Shown: positions 36,800 to 47,806, counted from the stretch's first letter. The stretch is 64,000 nt of DNA from an uncultured Clostridia bacterium (GCA_944412495.1 CALYBL010000025.1:1-64000), one strand, 5' to 3'. The notes: generated from the sequence alone by a model not told the origin. Program-made: numbers and translations.

Positions 36800-37046
36800 C
36801 ATCTTTACGTCTTTTTATCTTGTTTTGGCACGGTGATGCATATCTTATACCTCTCGAATAAAGTGGGAATGATCTTAGGGAACAGAAACCTTTGAAGAAA
36901 TATATTACCGTTCACATTAAAAGAGATTGTATGAATTTTTCATCAGAGGCATGGAGAGACCGGTATGAAGGTATCATTACGATGTACAAAGGTAGAAAAG
37001 ATTCTAACGTCAGTCTTCTGCTATGCAAAGATTAGCGTCAAGGCTG
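36800..37046. other. intergenic region, no gene recognised
   Basis: About 250 bases between the lysC terminator and the dispersed repeat. A 34-codon ORF near 36930-37034 has no ribosome site and no recognisable similarity. Confidence 0.4.
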
Positions 37047-37262
37047 CGGATTGTTAGCAGGCTCGCTTCGCTCTATACTTGAAGCTAAGGCTTTTTCTGC
37101 CATAACCGTAAAGCCGAATCCTTTTTGGTTAACCGAATACAGTCATAACCACCGGCTAATCCTGTGGCTTAAGCTGACCACGTAAAGTTCTGTTACCGGC
37201 AAACGTCTCAAGCGTACTGAATTTATTCTGATTGCAACTCTTGCCCTATAGTCCCTGACGGG
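37047..37262. repeat. dispersed repeat, copy 1
   Basis: Modules in order: a GATTGTTAGCAG...GAAGCTAAGGCTTTTTCTGCC block (37048-37100), a GGTTAACCGAAT link, CATAACCACCGGCT (37144-37157), TACCGGCAAACGTCTCAAGCG (37195-37214, less one base) and a CCCTGACGGG hairpin (37252-37262). The same modules occur at 48903-49041 and 49084-49253. The hairpins recall subterminal palindromes of IS200/IS605 elements, but no transposase is present. Confidence 0.6.
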
Positions 37263-37582
37263 GTTTACCTAACCCAAATCAAAACCATTAGTAAGCCAGT
37301 GGTTTGCACAGGCCCCAGAGAGGTCAAAATTTGCTGACCCCTGGAAGGGGTACTGAAAAGCTATCGCTGCATCGCTCGCTTTGCTGCTGGCAAACCAGTT
37401 CTCTTTGATTTTCCGGCTTATCTCTTCAGCAGAACACCTTCCGCAGAAAATTCCGCGTTCCTATGAGGTAACCGGCTCCCTTCTCTTTTGATAGCTATGC
37501 GATTCTTTGACATTGTCTTTGCCAAGACCCTTGTATCTACCCCTGAAGAGCCAGGGGTTTTCTTAAGCCTATAGGCAATAAT
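37263..37582. other. probable repeat/mobile-element debris
   Basis: No ORF. Contains a CCCCT/AGGGG hairpin near 37345-37360 and, at 37540-37561, a CCCCTG/CAGGGG stem followed by TTTTCTT, which could be the 3' end of the decayed element or a plus-strand terminator. Confidence 0.4.
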
Positions 37583-37621
37583 AAAATAACCGATACGGCA
37601 TTAGACCGTACCGGTTATTTT
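37583..37621 (-). terminator. groESL terminator
   Basis: A 15-bp stem with one mismatch (37583-37598 with 37606-37621) including A/T flanks, directly after the groEL stop. Confidence 0.85.
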
Positions 37622-37646
37622 ATTTCTATTTATCAGCGGCTAAAGA

Positions 37647-39290
<1,644 letters not shown>

Positions 39291-39302
39291 TCAACCTTTC
39301 AA

Positions 39303-39611
<309 letters not shown>

Positions 39612-39672
39612 TTAAGCTTTGCGGTTATTTATTATTTTTGAGACTTCCGTTTTTCGCGGTAAAAAATATATA

Positions 39673-39699
39673 TTAGCACTCTTTGTCTCTGAGTGCTAA
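39673..39699. promoter_or_regulatory. CIRCE operator (HrcA site)
   Basis: Perfect TTAGCACTC-N9-GAGTGCTAA inverted repeat just downstream of the groESL -10 element, the standard position for repression by HrcA. Confidence 0.97.
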
Positions 39700-39704
39700 T
39701 ATAT

Positions 39705-39732
39705 ATTGTAGCCATTATTTAGTAAAAATCAA
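39705..39732 (-). promoter_or_regulatory. groESL promoter
   Basis: On the minus strand TTGATT, a 16-base spacer and TACAAT; CIRCE begins six bases after the -10, overlapping the likely start site. Confidence 0.75.
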
Positions 39733-39837
39733 GAGGTAAATCGCAATTTTTTTAATTGTTTAAAATTTATTAACAAGTAGCAATACAACAGAAAATCATT
39801 TGTATGCATATAAAGCCGGTATAAATCCCGGCGTCTG

Positions 39838-40818
39838 TCATCTTTTGTCCATCGCCGGAGCTGCGCTTGTTATGGAGGCATTAGTTACTGTCCTTTTCCC
39901 GTTTTTTTCCTTCGTTCCAGACGTGCAGCAGCCCGGGACTATTATCCTCGCTCCCTTTTCGCAGACCTTAAAGGTTATCTCCTTTGCCCTCACTATTTCG
40001 CCGTCAAGGCTTATCTTCATGTCCTTTTTGCAGCGCACCGTCATGCTTTTTCCTTTAAAGCTGCGGCAGATGTCAAGCCCCAAATGCTCGCCGCGCTTGA
40101 ATTTTTTAATCACCGCTGCTATATTCCTGCGCGATACATGGTCAATCGTTATAAAATCAAGCAGTCCGTCTGAGGGCAGAGCGTCGGGCGCACTTTTAAA
40201 GCCGCCGCCGTAAAACGGAGCATTCGCCGCGGTCATTATCGAGTAGTTTTTCTCTGGTATGACGCTGCCGTCGATGCACAGCTCCATATTATGGCTCTCG
40301 TTTCTTATCACCGCGGCGGCGATGGCAAGAACATATTGAATCCCACCCGGCAGAAGCGGAATTTTACTCAGCGCGTTTTTGTTGTACGCCACATCCGAGT
40401 CAAGGCCGATAAAGCACTGGTTTATGGCAAAATATTCACCGCAGTTTATAAGGTCAACCGGTATAGACGAGCCCTTTACCTGCGCTTCAATGTCAAAGAA
40501 ATCAATACCGGAGCCAAAATACTTTATAAAATCATTGCCGGAGCCGCATGGTATTATGCCTATCTCAGTATTTTCGCAGCCGGCAACGCCATTGATAATG
40601 TCAAACAGTGTGCCGTCGCCGCCGCAGGCGTATATTCGCACTTCACCGCCGGAGAGCGCTTCGGCCTTCGCCAGCTCAATTCCCTGCCTCTTTTTTGATG
40701 TGACAAGAATCTTATAGCTGCCCTTGTGCTCAGAAAAATAAGCCTCTATCTTGGGCCTTAATTTCTGTACGCCGGTACCTCTGCCGGCAGCAGGATTGAT
40801 TATAAACACATACCGCAT
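39838..40818 (-). CDS. diacylglycerol kinase family lipid kinase
   Basis: 326 residues: FIINPAAGRGTG at the N-terminus, the catalytic GGDGT near residue 67 and GIIPCGSGNDF near 90 mark the DagK/YegS fold. It phosphorylates diacylglycerol or a related lipid at the membrane; the exact substrate is not set by the motifs. ATG follows GGGGAG. The C-terminus has an unusual short Cys-containing tail. It lies 35 bases downstream of the HD gene. Confidence 0.88.
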   Translation of the reverse strand: MRYVFIINPAAGRGTGVQKLRPKIEAYFSEHKGSYKILVTSKKRQGIELAKAEALSGGEVRIYACGGDGTLFDIINGVAGCENTEIGIIPCGSGNDFIKYFGSGIDFFDIEAQVKGSSIPVDLINCGEYFAINQCFIGLDSDVAYNKNALSKIPLLPGGIQYVLAIAAAVIRNESHNMELCIDGSVIPEKNYSIMTAANAPFYGGGFKSAPDALPSDGLLDFITIDHVSRRNIAAVIKKFKRGEHLGLDICRSFKGKSMTVRCKKDMKISLDGEIVRAKEITFKVCEKGARIIVPGCCTSGTKEKNGKRTVTNASITSAAPAMDKR

Positions 40819-40853
40819 ATAGCTCCCCGCCGTTTTGCTTTATATCTTGACTT

Positions 40854-41351
40854 TCATTCTGCTCCTAAAAACATTTCTCTGCATATCCGCGTTCCTGTAT
40901 GAGTGCGGAAAATACTCTTTAGCGCCGCCTTTACAGCGTCAAGGTCCGCACCGTCTTCGTAAAGATTAACAAGAAAGTCCGCCTCAATAAGTATCTGATA
41001 GTCGGCGCCCTGTACGTCCGTGTATGTGTGGTGGTGCGCTACTAAAAAGCACACCCTGTCGGTAATTTCGGCTTCAAAGCCTATCTCTTCAAGCATTTTC
41101 CGCGCCGGAGCCGGGCCGAGCTTTTCCTGGAGCTTTCCGCCGCAGCGGCCGTAAAGCTCCTCTGCCGGCTTTATGCCTATGTCGTGAACTGCTGCGGCCG
41201 CCTCAAGTATAAGCTGCGTGCGGCTGTTCAGTCCCTCGCTCTCCCCTATAAGCCTTGCAAAGGAATGCACCTTTAAAAAATGCTGAATGCGCTTTGGGTC
41301 GCCCGTATAGTATAATATCATCTTTTGGATAAGCTCGTTTATAATATCCAT
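40854..41351 (-). CDS. HD-domain protein
   Basis: 165 residues. HFLKVHSFARLIG, AAAVHDIGIK and CFLVAHHHTYTDVQGADYQILIEADFLVNL give the H...HD...H...D metal ligands of an HD phosphohydrolase. Substrate unknown. ATG follows AGAGGG. Probably co-transcribed with the RNA methyltransferase 30 bases upstream and the lipid kinase downstream. Confidence 0.85.
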   Translation of the reverse strand: MDIINELIQKMILYYTGDPKRIQHFLKVHSFARLIGESEGLNSRTQLILEAAAAVHDIGIKPAEELYGRCGGKLQEKLGPAPARKMLEEIGFEAEITDRVCFLVAHHHTYTDVQGADYQILIEADFLVNLYEDGADLDAVKAALKSIFRTHTGTRICREMFLGAE

Positions 41352-41382
41352 ATCATGCCCTCTAAAAGCGTATCATATACAT

Positions 41383-42504
41383 TTATTTGACCTTGAAATA
41401 CATATAGAGCTGGCACTGTATCATACCGTTATAGAGCTTGCGGCGTTTATCCGCCCTGCGCCCGAATATAGCTTCAAATCTTTCCTCCGGACTTATTATG
41501 GAGTATCTCCAACCCGGTTTTTTTATGAACAGCCCGCCCATTGTCCTGTAAAGCTGCTCGGCGTGTTTTTTGTCCGACAGGCGCTCGCCGTACGGCGGGT
41601 TTGTTATGACCTTGCCGCTCGGTGCCGAGGTTGTAAATCCGCTTATATCGGCCACATGCGCCTTTACAAGCCGGCCTACTCCCGCAGCAGCGGCGTTGGC
41701 AGTGGTAAGCGACACGGCCGCCTTGTCTATGTCAGAGCCATACGCCATAAAGCTTATATCCCTTTTTACGCTGGCGCGCGCCCTTTCCCTTTCGTCATGC
41801 CAGAGAGAAGTGGGTATTTGCTCAAAGCTCTCCGCAGCAAACCGGCGCCTTATACCCGGAGCCATGCCGGCCGCCAGCATTGCGCTTTCAATGAGTATCG
41901 TGCCGGAGCCGCAGAAGGGGTCGTACACCTGCGAGTCGTCAAATATTCCGGTAAGATAAGCCATTGCGGCGGCGAGCGTCTCCTTAATTGGAGCTGCGTT
42001 GGACTTTGGGCGGTAACCGCGCTTGTGCAGGCCCTCACCGGAGGTGTCGATATACAGGGACACCATATCCTTCATTACAGAAAAGGATATGCGGTAGCCG
42101 GCGCCGCTCTCCTTAAACCACGATATGCCGTAAACCGATTTCAGCCGCTCGACGACGGCTTTTTTTATTATGGACTGGCAGCCGGGCACGCTGTGAAGCC
42201 TTGAATTTATCGACCAGCCCTTTACCGGGAAGGCGTCGTCCCTGCCTATAAATGCCTCCCACGGGAGCGCTTTTACCCCCTCAAACAGCTCATCAAAGGT
42301 AGACGCCTTAAAGCTGCCCATGTAAAGCATTATGCGTTCGGCAAACCTCGAGCATATGTTCGCGCGGCAGAGTATTTCCGTCCCGCCGGAGAAAAATACC
42401 CTGCCGTTTTCTGCAGCGACGTCTTCAGCGCCCATCTCTCTCAGCTCGCCCGCGACAAGCCCCTCCAGCCCGAACAGGCAGGACGCGGCATAGTTATACT
42501 TCAA
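41383..42504 (-). CDS. RlmL/YpsC-like THUMP RNA methyltransferase
   Basis: 373 residues: N-terminal THUMP RNA-binding domain (to about 160), then a Rossmann methyltransferase with YDPFCGSGTILIE and the N6-adenine/N2-guanine motif TNPPYGERL. Orthologues in Firmicutes methylate 23S rRNA guanine. TTG start after AGAGGA. First of a likely three-gene run with the HD protein and lipid kinase. Confidence 0.9.
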   Translation of the reverse strand: MKYNYAASCLFGLEGLVAGELREMGAEDVAAENGRVFFSGGTEILCRANICSRFAERIMLYMGSFKASTFDELFEGVKALPWEAFIGRDDAFPVKGWSINSRLHSVPGCQSIIKKAVVERLKSVYGISWFKESGAGYRISFSVMKDMVSLYIDTSGEGLHKRGYRPKSNAAPIKETLAAAMAYLTGIFDDSQVYDPFCGSGTILIESAMLAAGMAPGIRRRFAAESFEQIPTSLWHDERERARASVKRDISFMAYGSDIDKAAVSLTTANAAAAGVGRLVKAHVADISGFTTSAPSGKVITNPPYGERLSDKKHAEQLYRTMGGLFIKKPGWRYSIISPEERFEAIFGRRADKRRKLYNGMIQCQLYMYFKVK

Positions 42505-42612
42505 TATTAATCCTCTTTCTTTTTATAGGCGTTTTTTATTTATGTGCAAGAAGCAGTATCAAGACAGCCTGCAAAAGCAGCATTGCTTATAAAGCCGAGC
42601 TTGCGGGCAATA

Positions 42613-43152
42613 TCAGTCCTCGTCCTCAGGCTCAATGAGGCCGTATGTGTTGTCCTTGCGCGAATACACGACATTTATTTCGCCTGTGTCCGCGTTGCGG
42701 AACATATAAAAGCCGTGGCCCAGCATATTCATCTGCAAAATTGCCTCCTGAACATCCATCGGCTTGATATGAAACCTTTTGTTCCTTATGATATTAAAGC
42801 TGCCGGTCTCCTCAGGCTCCTGTCCTGGAAGGTCGAGCTCGCTCAGCTCGCCCGCCGACGGACGCAGTCTTTTTGCAAGCTTTGTCTTGTGCTTGCGCAC
42901 CTGACGCACAAGCACATCTACCACACTGTCCAGTGCTTCCTCCATGGTGTCCGCCGATTCCTCGGCGCGTATATAAATTCCCTGAGTGTTTATCGTAGCC
43001 TCTACCGTCTGACGGTTTTTCTCAACCGTTACTGTTATGCGGCAGTCGGCGTCGTCATTGAAAAATTTGTCCAGCTTTCCAAGCTTTTTCCCTACACGCT
43101 CCTTAAAAGAATCGCGCACAGTGACCTTTCTCCCAGTGATTGTGATGTTCAT
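42613..43152 (-). CDS. hpf: long-form ribosome hibernation promoting factor
   Basis: 179 residues. Residues 1-100 form the RaiA/HPF fold that binds the small subunit (NITITGRKVTVRDSFKERVGKKLGKL). The C-terminal domain (KRFHIKPMDVQEAILQMNMLGHGFYMFRNADTGEINVVY) dimerises and drives 100S ribosome formation. ATG follows a GGAGGA site. Single gene. Confidence 0.95.
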   Translation of the reverse strand: MNITITGRKVTVRDSFKERVGKKLGKLDKFFNDDADCRITVTVEKNRQTVEATINTQGIYIRAEESADTMEEALDSVVDVLVRQVRKHKTKLAKRLRPSAGELSELDLPGQEPEETGSFNIIRNKRFHIKPMDVQEAILQMNMLGHGFYMFRNADTGEINVVYSRKDNTYGLIEPEDED

Positions 43153-43329
43153 AATTATCCTCCTTTATATAAACTGCGTCATATTCCAAAAAGAGCCTTT
43201 GCGGCATTTGGAATATGAGCTGATTTTATTATCGCTTAAAATGTTTAACATATCTTTAAGCTTCGGTAAATTGTTATCACACAGTGTCTTCTATGTAATA
43301 TTATACCAAAGTATAGCCTAATGCTCAAT

Positions 43330-44172
43330 CTAAATTACTGCCTTGGCGTGCCGGTTTACATGGCAGCCCATATTTACCGCAACAGGGAGTCCTGCAATAT
43401 GCGTCGCAAATTTTTCTATATTCACCGCCAGCGCCGTTGTTGAGCCGCCGTAGCCCTGCGGGCCTATGCCGGTCTCATTTATCTTTCTCAGCATATCCGC
43501 TTCAAGCCCGGCGTAATATTCGTCGCTGTTCCTCTCGCTTATGGGGCGCACCAGCGCCTTTTTTGCAAGAAACGCGCTGTATTCAAAGTTGCCGCCTATA
43601 CCCACGCCTACGACGACCGGCGGGCAGGGGTTGGAGCCGGCTTTCTTTACTATTTCAAGCACCGCGTCTATTATATCATCGCGCGTTGCCGCCGGAGTCA
43701 GCATTCTTATGCCGCTCATGTTTTCGCTTCCAAAGCCCTTCGGCGCCACCGTTATCCTTATTTCGCTGCCGGGGATAAGAGATGTATGTATTATCGCAGG
43801 AGTATTGTCGCCTGTGTTTACGCGTTCAATAGGGTCGGACACGACCGAAAGCCTGAGATAGCCATCGGTATAGCCGCGCCTGACGCCCTCGTTTACGGCG
43901 TCGCTCAGCAGTCCTCCGGTCAGATGCACGTCCTGGCCAAGCTCAACAAAAACCACAGCCATACCCGTGTCCTGACAGACAGGTATTCCCCTTTCCTCCG
44001 CCGTGCGGAAATTATCGCACAGATTGCACATTATCTTCCTGCCAAGCTCGCTGCTTTCGCTTTTTGACGCGGATTTTACCGCCTGCTTTAAGTCATCCGG
44101 CAGGTATATGTTTGCCTCAACGCACAGCCTTGCGACGGCATCAGTTATGTTTTTGACGTCTACCTCTCTCAT
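43330..44172 (-). CDS. fumarate hydratase alpha subunit, class I
   Basis: 280 residues from ATG 44172, which overlaps the upstream stop (ATGA) and has AAAGGA seven bases before. The three cluster cysteines are in VCQDTG, SNPCPP and NMGCHVNRH, binding a [4Fe-4S] cluster; GPQGYGGSTTALAV is also typical. The enzyme hydrates fumarate or acts as L-tartrate dehydratase with a beta subunit. The beta subunit gene usually follows directly, but here hpf follows, so it is missing or elsewhere. Confidence 0.93.
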   Translation of the reverse strand: MREVDVKNITDAVARLCVEANIYLPDDLKQAVKSASKSESSELGRKIMCNLCDNFRTAEERGIPVCQDTGMAVVFVELGQDVHLTGGLLSDAVNEGVRRGYTDGYLRLSVVSDPIERVNTGDNTPAIIHTSLIPGSEIRITVAPKGFGSENMSGIRMLTPAATRDDIIDAVLEIVKKAGSNPCPPVVVGVGIGGNFEYSAFLAKKALVRPISERNSDEYYAGLEADMLRKINETGIGPQGYGGSTTALAVNIEKFATHIAGLPVAVNMGCHVNRHAKAVI

Positions 44173-45287
44173 ACTCTTATCCTTTCCCCATTGCATATTA
44201 CCATTTCCGGCGCACACCTGACATCCAGCGGGTCGCCGGCGAACACGGCCATGTCGGCATCCTTGCCCTTCTCAAGCGAGCCGGTTTGCTCATCTATGCC
44301 CAATATTCGCGCGGCGTTTATTGTAACGGCACGCAGCGCGTCTAAGGCAGTCATCCCGTTTCTTACCGCCACCGCCGCACAAAGCTGCAGATATTTCGCC
44401 GGCGTTTCGGGATGGTCGGTGCAGAGCGCAGTGAGCACGCCCGCGCGGCTCAGCACCGCCGGACAGGCTTCGTCCATGCGCATAAGCTCCGCCTTCGATT
44501 TGTCGTTGACTATCGGACCGTATATCACCGGAATGCCGCGCAGCTTTATGGTATCTGCCAGCATGTACCCGTCTGTTGCGTGCAGAAGAACTATTTTTAT
44601 TTTAAACTCCTCCGCTATCTCCAGCGCAGCATTGATATCCTCCAAGGCGTGCACGTGTATATGAGCCGGCAGTTTACCTTCAAGCAGCGGCTTTAGCGCC
44701 GCAGCCTTTTCGGGCGCATATTCTCCGTGCCCCTTTAATACAAATTCCCTTGCAGCCTTAAGCTCAGCACGTATGACGCCCGCTGCGCCTATATCTCCGA
44801 GCGCCTTATTGGGATTCTCACCCAGCGCGAGCTTCTGCGCGGCGTACTCTTTTATGACCATACTGCTCATATCGCCGCCATAGGTCTTAACAACCGACAC
44901 CTTTCCGGGCATCGGAGATTCACTGCCGAAAGTTATCGCTGCCGCGGTTACACCTGCCCGCAAGGCCTCGTCAAAATATGAGTCAGCCAAAGCACATTCC
45001 AGCGGAGAACGCTGCGGAGAAGTATTGGCGCCGCTGTTAATGTAAGATTCGCAGTACGGCTCGCCGGCGCGGCAAAGGCCGAGATGCGTGTGCGCATCGA
45101 TAAAGCCGGGGATAACCGTACGCCCTCCCAAATCTATTATTTCGTCATTTGGGCGTATCGGCGCGGCTGCCATTTCGCCGATATCAGATATCCTTTCTCC
45201 GCTTATTTCGATAAAGCCATTGTCAATAGCTCCGCCGGCTTCATCGTCCGCCGACATTGTAATTATCCTTGCATTTATAATAAGCAT
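44169..45287 (-). CDS. metal-dependent amidohydrolase, imidazolonepropionase-like
   Basis: 372 residues: GFIDAHTHLG provides the first metal-binding His pair, IHVHALED and VLLHATDGY supply further His, and TDHPETP the catalytic Asp. The fold is the amidohydrolase superfamily with a beta-sandwich shared between the termini (MLIINARIITM and DADMAVFAGDPLD). Substrate unknown. It is translationally coupled to the fumarase alpha subunit, a combination I do not recognise. Confidence 0.88.
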   Translation of the reverse strand: MLIINARIITMSADDEAGGAIDNGFIEISGERISDIGEMAAAPIRPNDEIIDLGGRTVIPGFIDAHTHLGLCRAGEPYCESYINSGANTSPQRSPLECALADSYFDEALRAGVTAAAITFGSESPMPGKVSVVKTYGGDMSSMVIKEYAAQKLALGENPNKALGDIGAAGVIRAELKAAREFVLKGHGEYAPEKAAALKPLLEGKLPAHIHVHALEDINAALEIAEEFKIKIVLLHATDGYMLADTIKLRGIPVIYGPIVNDKSKAELMRMDEACPAVLSRAGVLTALCTDHPETPAKYLQLCAAVAVRNGMTALDALRAVTINAARILGIDEQTGSLEKGKDADMAVFAGDPLDVRCAPEMVICNGERIRV

Positions 45288-45463
45288 ACTGCTTTCGTCC
45301 CTTTATTTAGCATTAAGGCAAGATATATCAGCCGCAAAACGGCACACCTGAATGAGTCGGTTTCAAGCCCAGAACGCACAGCAGAATCACTTTTATGCTT
45401 ATACTGCCAGCGGCCGATTTCAGCAATACCTCCGCTTCACTCTCGTGTTCCCGAAGCTTAAGT

Positions 45464-45726
45464 TCACCTTGAGAGCCGTTTCTTGATTTTATGCGCGGTG
45501 ATGATTGTATAGCTATGTGCGTTCACGGTTATTTTGCTGCCGTTCACGCGTTCACGGTTACATACCAATTCTTTCCTCGCTTTTCAATGTCCGCGGCCCC
45601 GTCCAGAATTTGTGTCGTGCAGCATTGAACAACATCATCCGTATCTATTTGCAAATTCCTTTTTATACGTTCTGCAGCCATCACCGTTGTACGGAGCTTA
45701 TCTATATTTTCAATCAGGCCGTTCAT
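45464..45726 (-). pseudogene. DUF3781 gene broken by an 8-bp tandem duplication
   Basis: The open frame encodes 60 residues (MNGLIENIDKLRTT...IEKRGKNWYVTVNA) and stops early. At 45541-45556 the octamer CGTTCACG occurs twice in tandem. Deleting one copy restores one reading frame through GSKITVNAHSYTIITAHKIKK and a stop at 45464-45466, giving a complete DUF3781 protein of about 85 residues. The family function is unknown. ATG follows GGAG at eight bases. Confidence 0.85.
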
Positions 45727-45871
45727 GTCGATGACTCCGCACGTCTTAACCGGTTTCTCATATCTTTATTTTCTCCCGGTTCCCATTTATGCTCCTGCGG
45801 TTCTGCAGCCGTTACAAAATCACTGGCTTAATTCTATCGGGAGCTCAAAGTCGAATTGGGACTATCATTAA

Positions 45872-45905
45872 ACCTTAAAAATGCGGAGTGATACCACCCC
45901 GCATT
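45872..45905 (-). terminator. terminator of the divIC/S1 transcript
   Basis: On the minus strand a 7-bp stem AATGCGG/CCGCATT with an inner GTG/CAC pair is followed by a T-rich tail, directly after the S1-protein stop. Confidence 0.8.
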
Positions 45906-45912
45906 ATCAGCA

Positions 45913-46344
45913 TTATTTTACCGGACTTCCCTTTCTCGTCCGTTTAATATCATTATTTTTTCGCTTCAGTACGGAAATTTTTTCGTCGCTGCTCTGCTTA
46001 AATTTAAGCATCATATCTTCAAAAGAGAGCCCGTTTTCCTTTTTTGCGGTAAAGTCAACATCAGCCGGTCTGCCGCTGAAAGCCGGAGCGGGCTTTGGAC
46101 GCTTGTCGTCCTCCATGGCCTTTTTCATGCTGAGGCTTATCCTGCCGTCGTCCGATATGCTTATTATCTTTACCTTTACTATTTGATTTTCCTTTACATA
46201 CTCTCTTATTTCGCTGACATATGTCTTTGCTACTTCAGAGATATGTACCATGCCGGTTTTGCCCTCCGGCAGCTCCACAAACGCGCCGAAATTTGTAATT
46301 CCTTTTACTTTGCCCTCTACAATCGCGCCCACTTCAAGCGACAT
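45913..46344 (-). CDS. S1-domain RNA-binding protein (YabR-like)
   Basis: 143 residues. A single S1 domain at residues 3-75 (GAIVEGKVKGITNFGAFVELPEGKTGMVHISEV) is followed by a charged, disordered tail. Position next to divIC at the end of the yab cluster identifies it as the YabR-type general stress/ribosome-associated S1 protein. Probably co-transcribed with divIC. Confidence 0.9.
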   Translation of the reverse strand: MSLEVGAIVEGKVKGITNFGAFVELPEGKTGMVHISEVAKTYVSEIREYVKENQIVKVKIISISDDGRISLSMKKAMEDDKRPKPAPAFSGRPADVDFTAKKENGLSFEDMMLKFKQSSDEKISVLKRKNNDIKRTRKGSPVK

Positions 46345-46380
46345 AACTGAATGATTTCCTCCTTAAAGCATCTATTTATG

Positions 46381-46686
46381 TCAGTTATTGCTTATGTCGG
46401 TATACACCTGTTCATAAGAATAAACATAACCTAATTTATCCCTGGCCGCATGCTCTACAAGCTCGCTGTTGTCCTCGCTGTCAAGCAGATGATTCAGCTC
46501 ATCTATAGTAAGCTGTGATTCATTTATCTGCTTATTATATTCTTCCTGCTCCTGTTTGGTCTTTATAAGCTCAACCGCGTAAGAGGATATGCTGTATATG
46601 CAATACGCAGAAAAGGCAAGGAGCATAAGTCTCAGTATAATGCTTTTGCGATTTTGAGGTTCTTTTTTCCGATTATTTCTACGCAT
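46381..46686 (-). CDS. divIC: septum formation initiator DivIC/FtsB family
   Basis: 101 residues: basic N-terminal cytoplasmic tail, one membrane segment (about 17-38), then a coiled coil (KTKQEQEEYNKQINES) and the conserved ending AARDKLGYVYSYEQVY. A bitopic division protein acting with FtsL/DivIB. It lies between yabQ and the S1 gene as in Bacillus. Confidence 0.92.
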   Translation of the reverse strand: MRRNNRKKEPQNRKSIILRLMLLAFSAYCIYSISSYAVELIKTKQEQEEYNKQINESQLTIDELNHLLDSEDNSELVEHAARDKLGYVYSYEQVYTDISNN

Positions 46687-46703
46687 AATAAAAACTACAA
46701 TCC

Positions 46704-47279
46704 TTAAGATGACGAAGGCTTCTTTTTGCTTTTCTTGCTTCTATGCTGATTATACAACACTGCCGCCCTGTGTTTCAAGCCCTTTTTTACATTATTTACG
46801 CTATTTAATAATTTATCAATAAGACTTTTCATATTGATTGATATTTTTATTCCCCATCTGTTCAGCATACGGCGCAGAGGATGACAGAGCTTTGCCCCTA
46901 AAAAGCGCAGAAACCGTTTTATCACCTTGACGACTGCTCCCGATATTTTCATCAGGACGCGGCTTAATGTCAGGCGGCAGACTATAAAGCCGGCGGCCTC
47001 TCCAAAGAAGACATAAAACCGCGGCACACCGTCGCATCTCGCCATGAGCAGAAAAAATGTAAGCAGAGCTGAAACCACCCAGAAAAGTATATCCTGAATG
47101 AATATAGCAAGCTGCCCGAATCTGCGGCAGAGCCGTATTATTCTGAAAAAATCATACCAAAGGCAGATGACAATCCCAATAATAATAGAAAACAAAAAGG
47201 TGAGCATCTGCTCGCCGAATGACGGTATTTCCAATGCAATCCCGATTCCTTTTTTTATTTGCGCCGTGAAATAGCGCAT
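46704..47279 (-). CDS. yabQ: spore cortex biosynthesis protein YabQ
   Basis: Up to 191 residues. Four membrane segments, with LFSIIIGIVICLWYDFFRIIR near the start as in YabQ, and a long basic C-terminal tail. YabQ is required for spore cortex assembly in the mother-cell membrane. The start is uncertain: an in-frame TTG at 47234 follows AAAAGGA and would give a more usual N-terminus. A 530-base gap separates it from yabP. Confidence 0.82.
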   Translation of the reverse strand: MRYFTAQIKKGIGIALEIPSFGEQMLTFLFSIIIGIVICLWYDFFRIIRLCRRFGQLAIFIQDILFWVVSALLTFFLLMARCDGVPRFYVFFGEAAGFIVCRLTLSRVLMKISGAVVKVIKRFLRFLGAKLCHPLRRMLNRWGIKISINMKSLIDKLLNSVNNVKKGLKHRAAVLYNQHRSKKSKKKPSSS

Positions 47280-47806
47280 ACTTAAATTATATGCCGGTCA
47301 GGCAGAGCGTCCGGGCGCCGATTGTAAAGCATAAAGGCAGCCGCAAAAGCAAGTCAAAGCCCAGGCTCCGCCAAATTTAAAAACGCTTTTATATATTTTA
47401 GCAGGATTAATGACTGTACCATTTCTTGCACCGTCGGCAGCCGGTATTAAGCTCTGTCTGCTTGCTTTTTGCTGTTTTTAAGTCGGCTGCAATTTTCGTC
47501 GGCTGCGGCAAAGAGCTGCTCGCCGCCCGATTTCCTCCAGGACATGCGAAGGCAGGCTAAGCTTAGATACAGCATAGACCGAATTTTCTCTCACTGCCAT
47601 ATCTCAGCAATGAGGATACACAGCCCAAGCGCCGTCCCATGACTTCCCCTCCGAAACCATCGGGAAATATTCCGGCACAGACGCGTTATAAAAGCTCCGA
47701 TATTTGGAGGATTTAAGAAAATATGTCCCTTCCCGCATATCAAGCGATGTCCGCATAAAACAAATATGCCCATACCCCGCCAATGCAGGATAAAGGCATA
47801 GTTATA
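47280..47806. other. unusual gap between yabP and yabQ
   Basis: About 530 bases in a place where these genes are usually adjacent. No ORF with a ribosome site, no recognisable protein remnant and no terminator seen. Confidence 0.5.

Noticed and set aside
36930..37034. 34-codon ORF near the dispersed repeat
   Set aside because: No ribosome site and no family; may be element debris.
45880..45905. GGGTGGTATCAC on the minus strand resembling a T-box motif
   Set aside because: It lies inside a terminator directly after the S1 gene; there is no specifier stem upstream and no aminoacyl-tRNA or amino-acid gene downstream.
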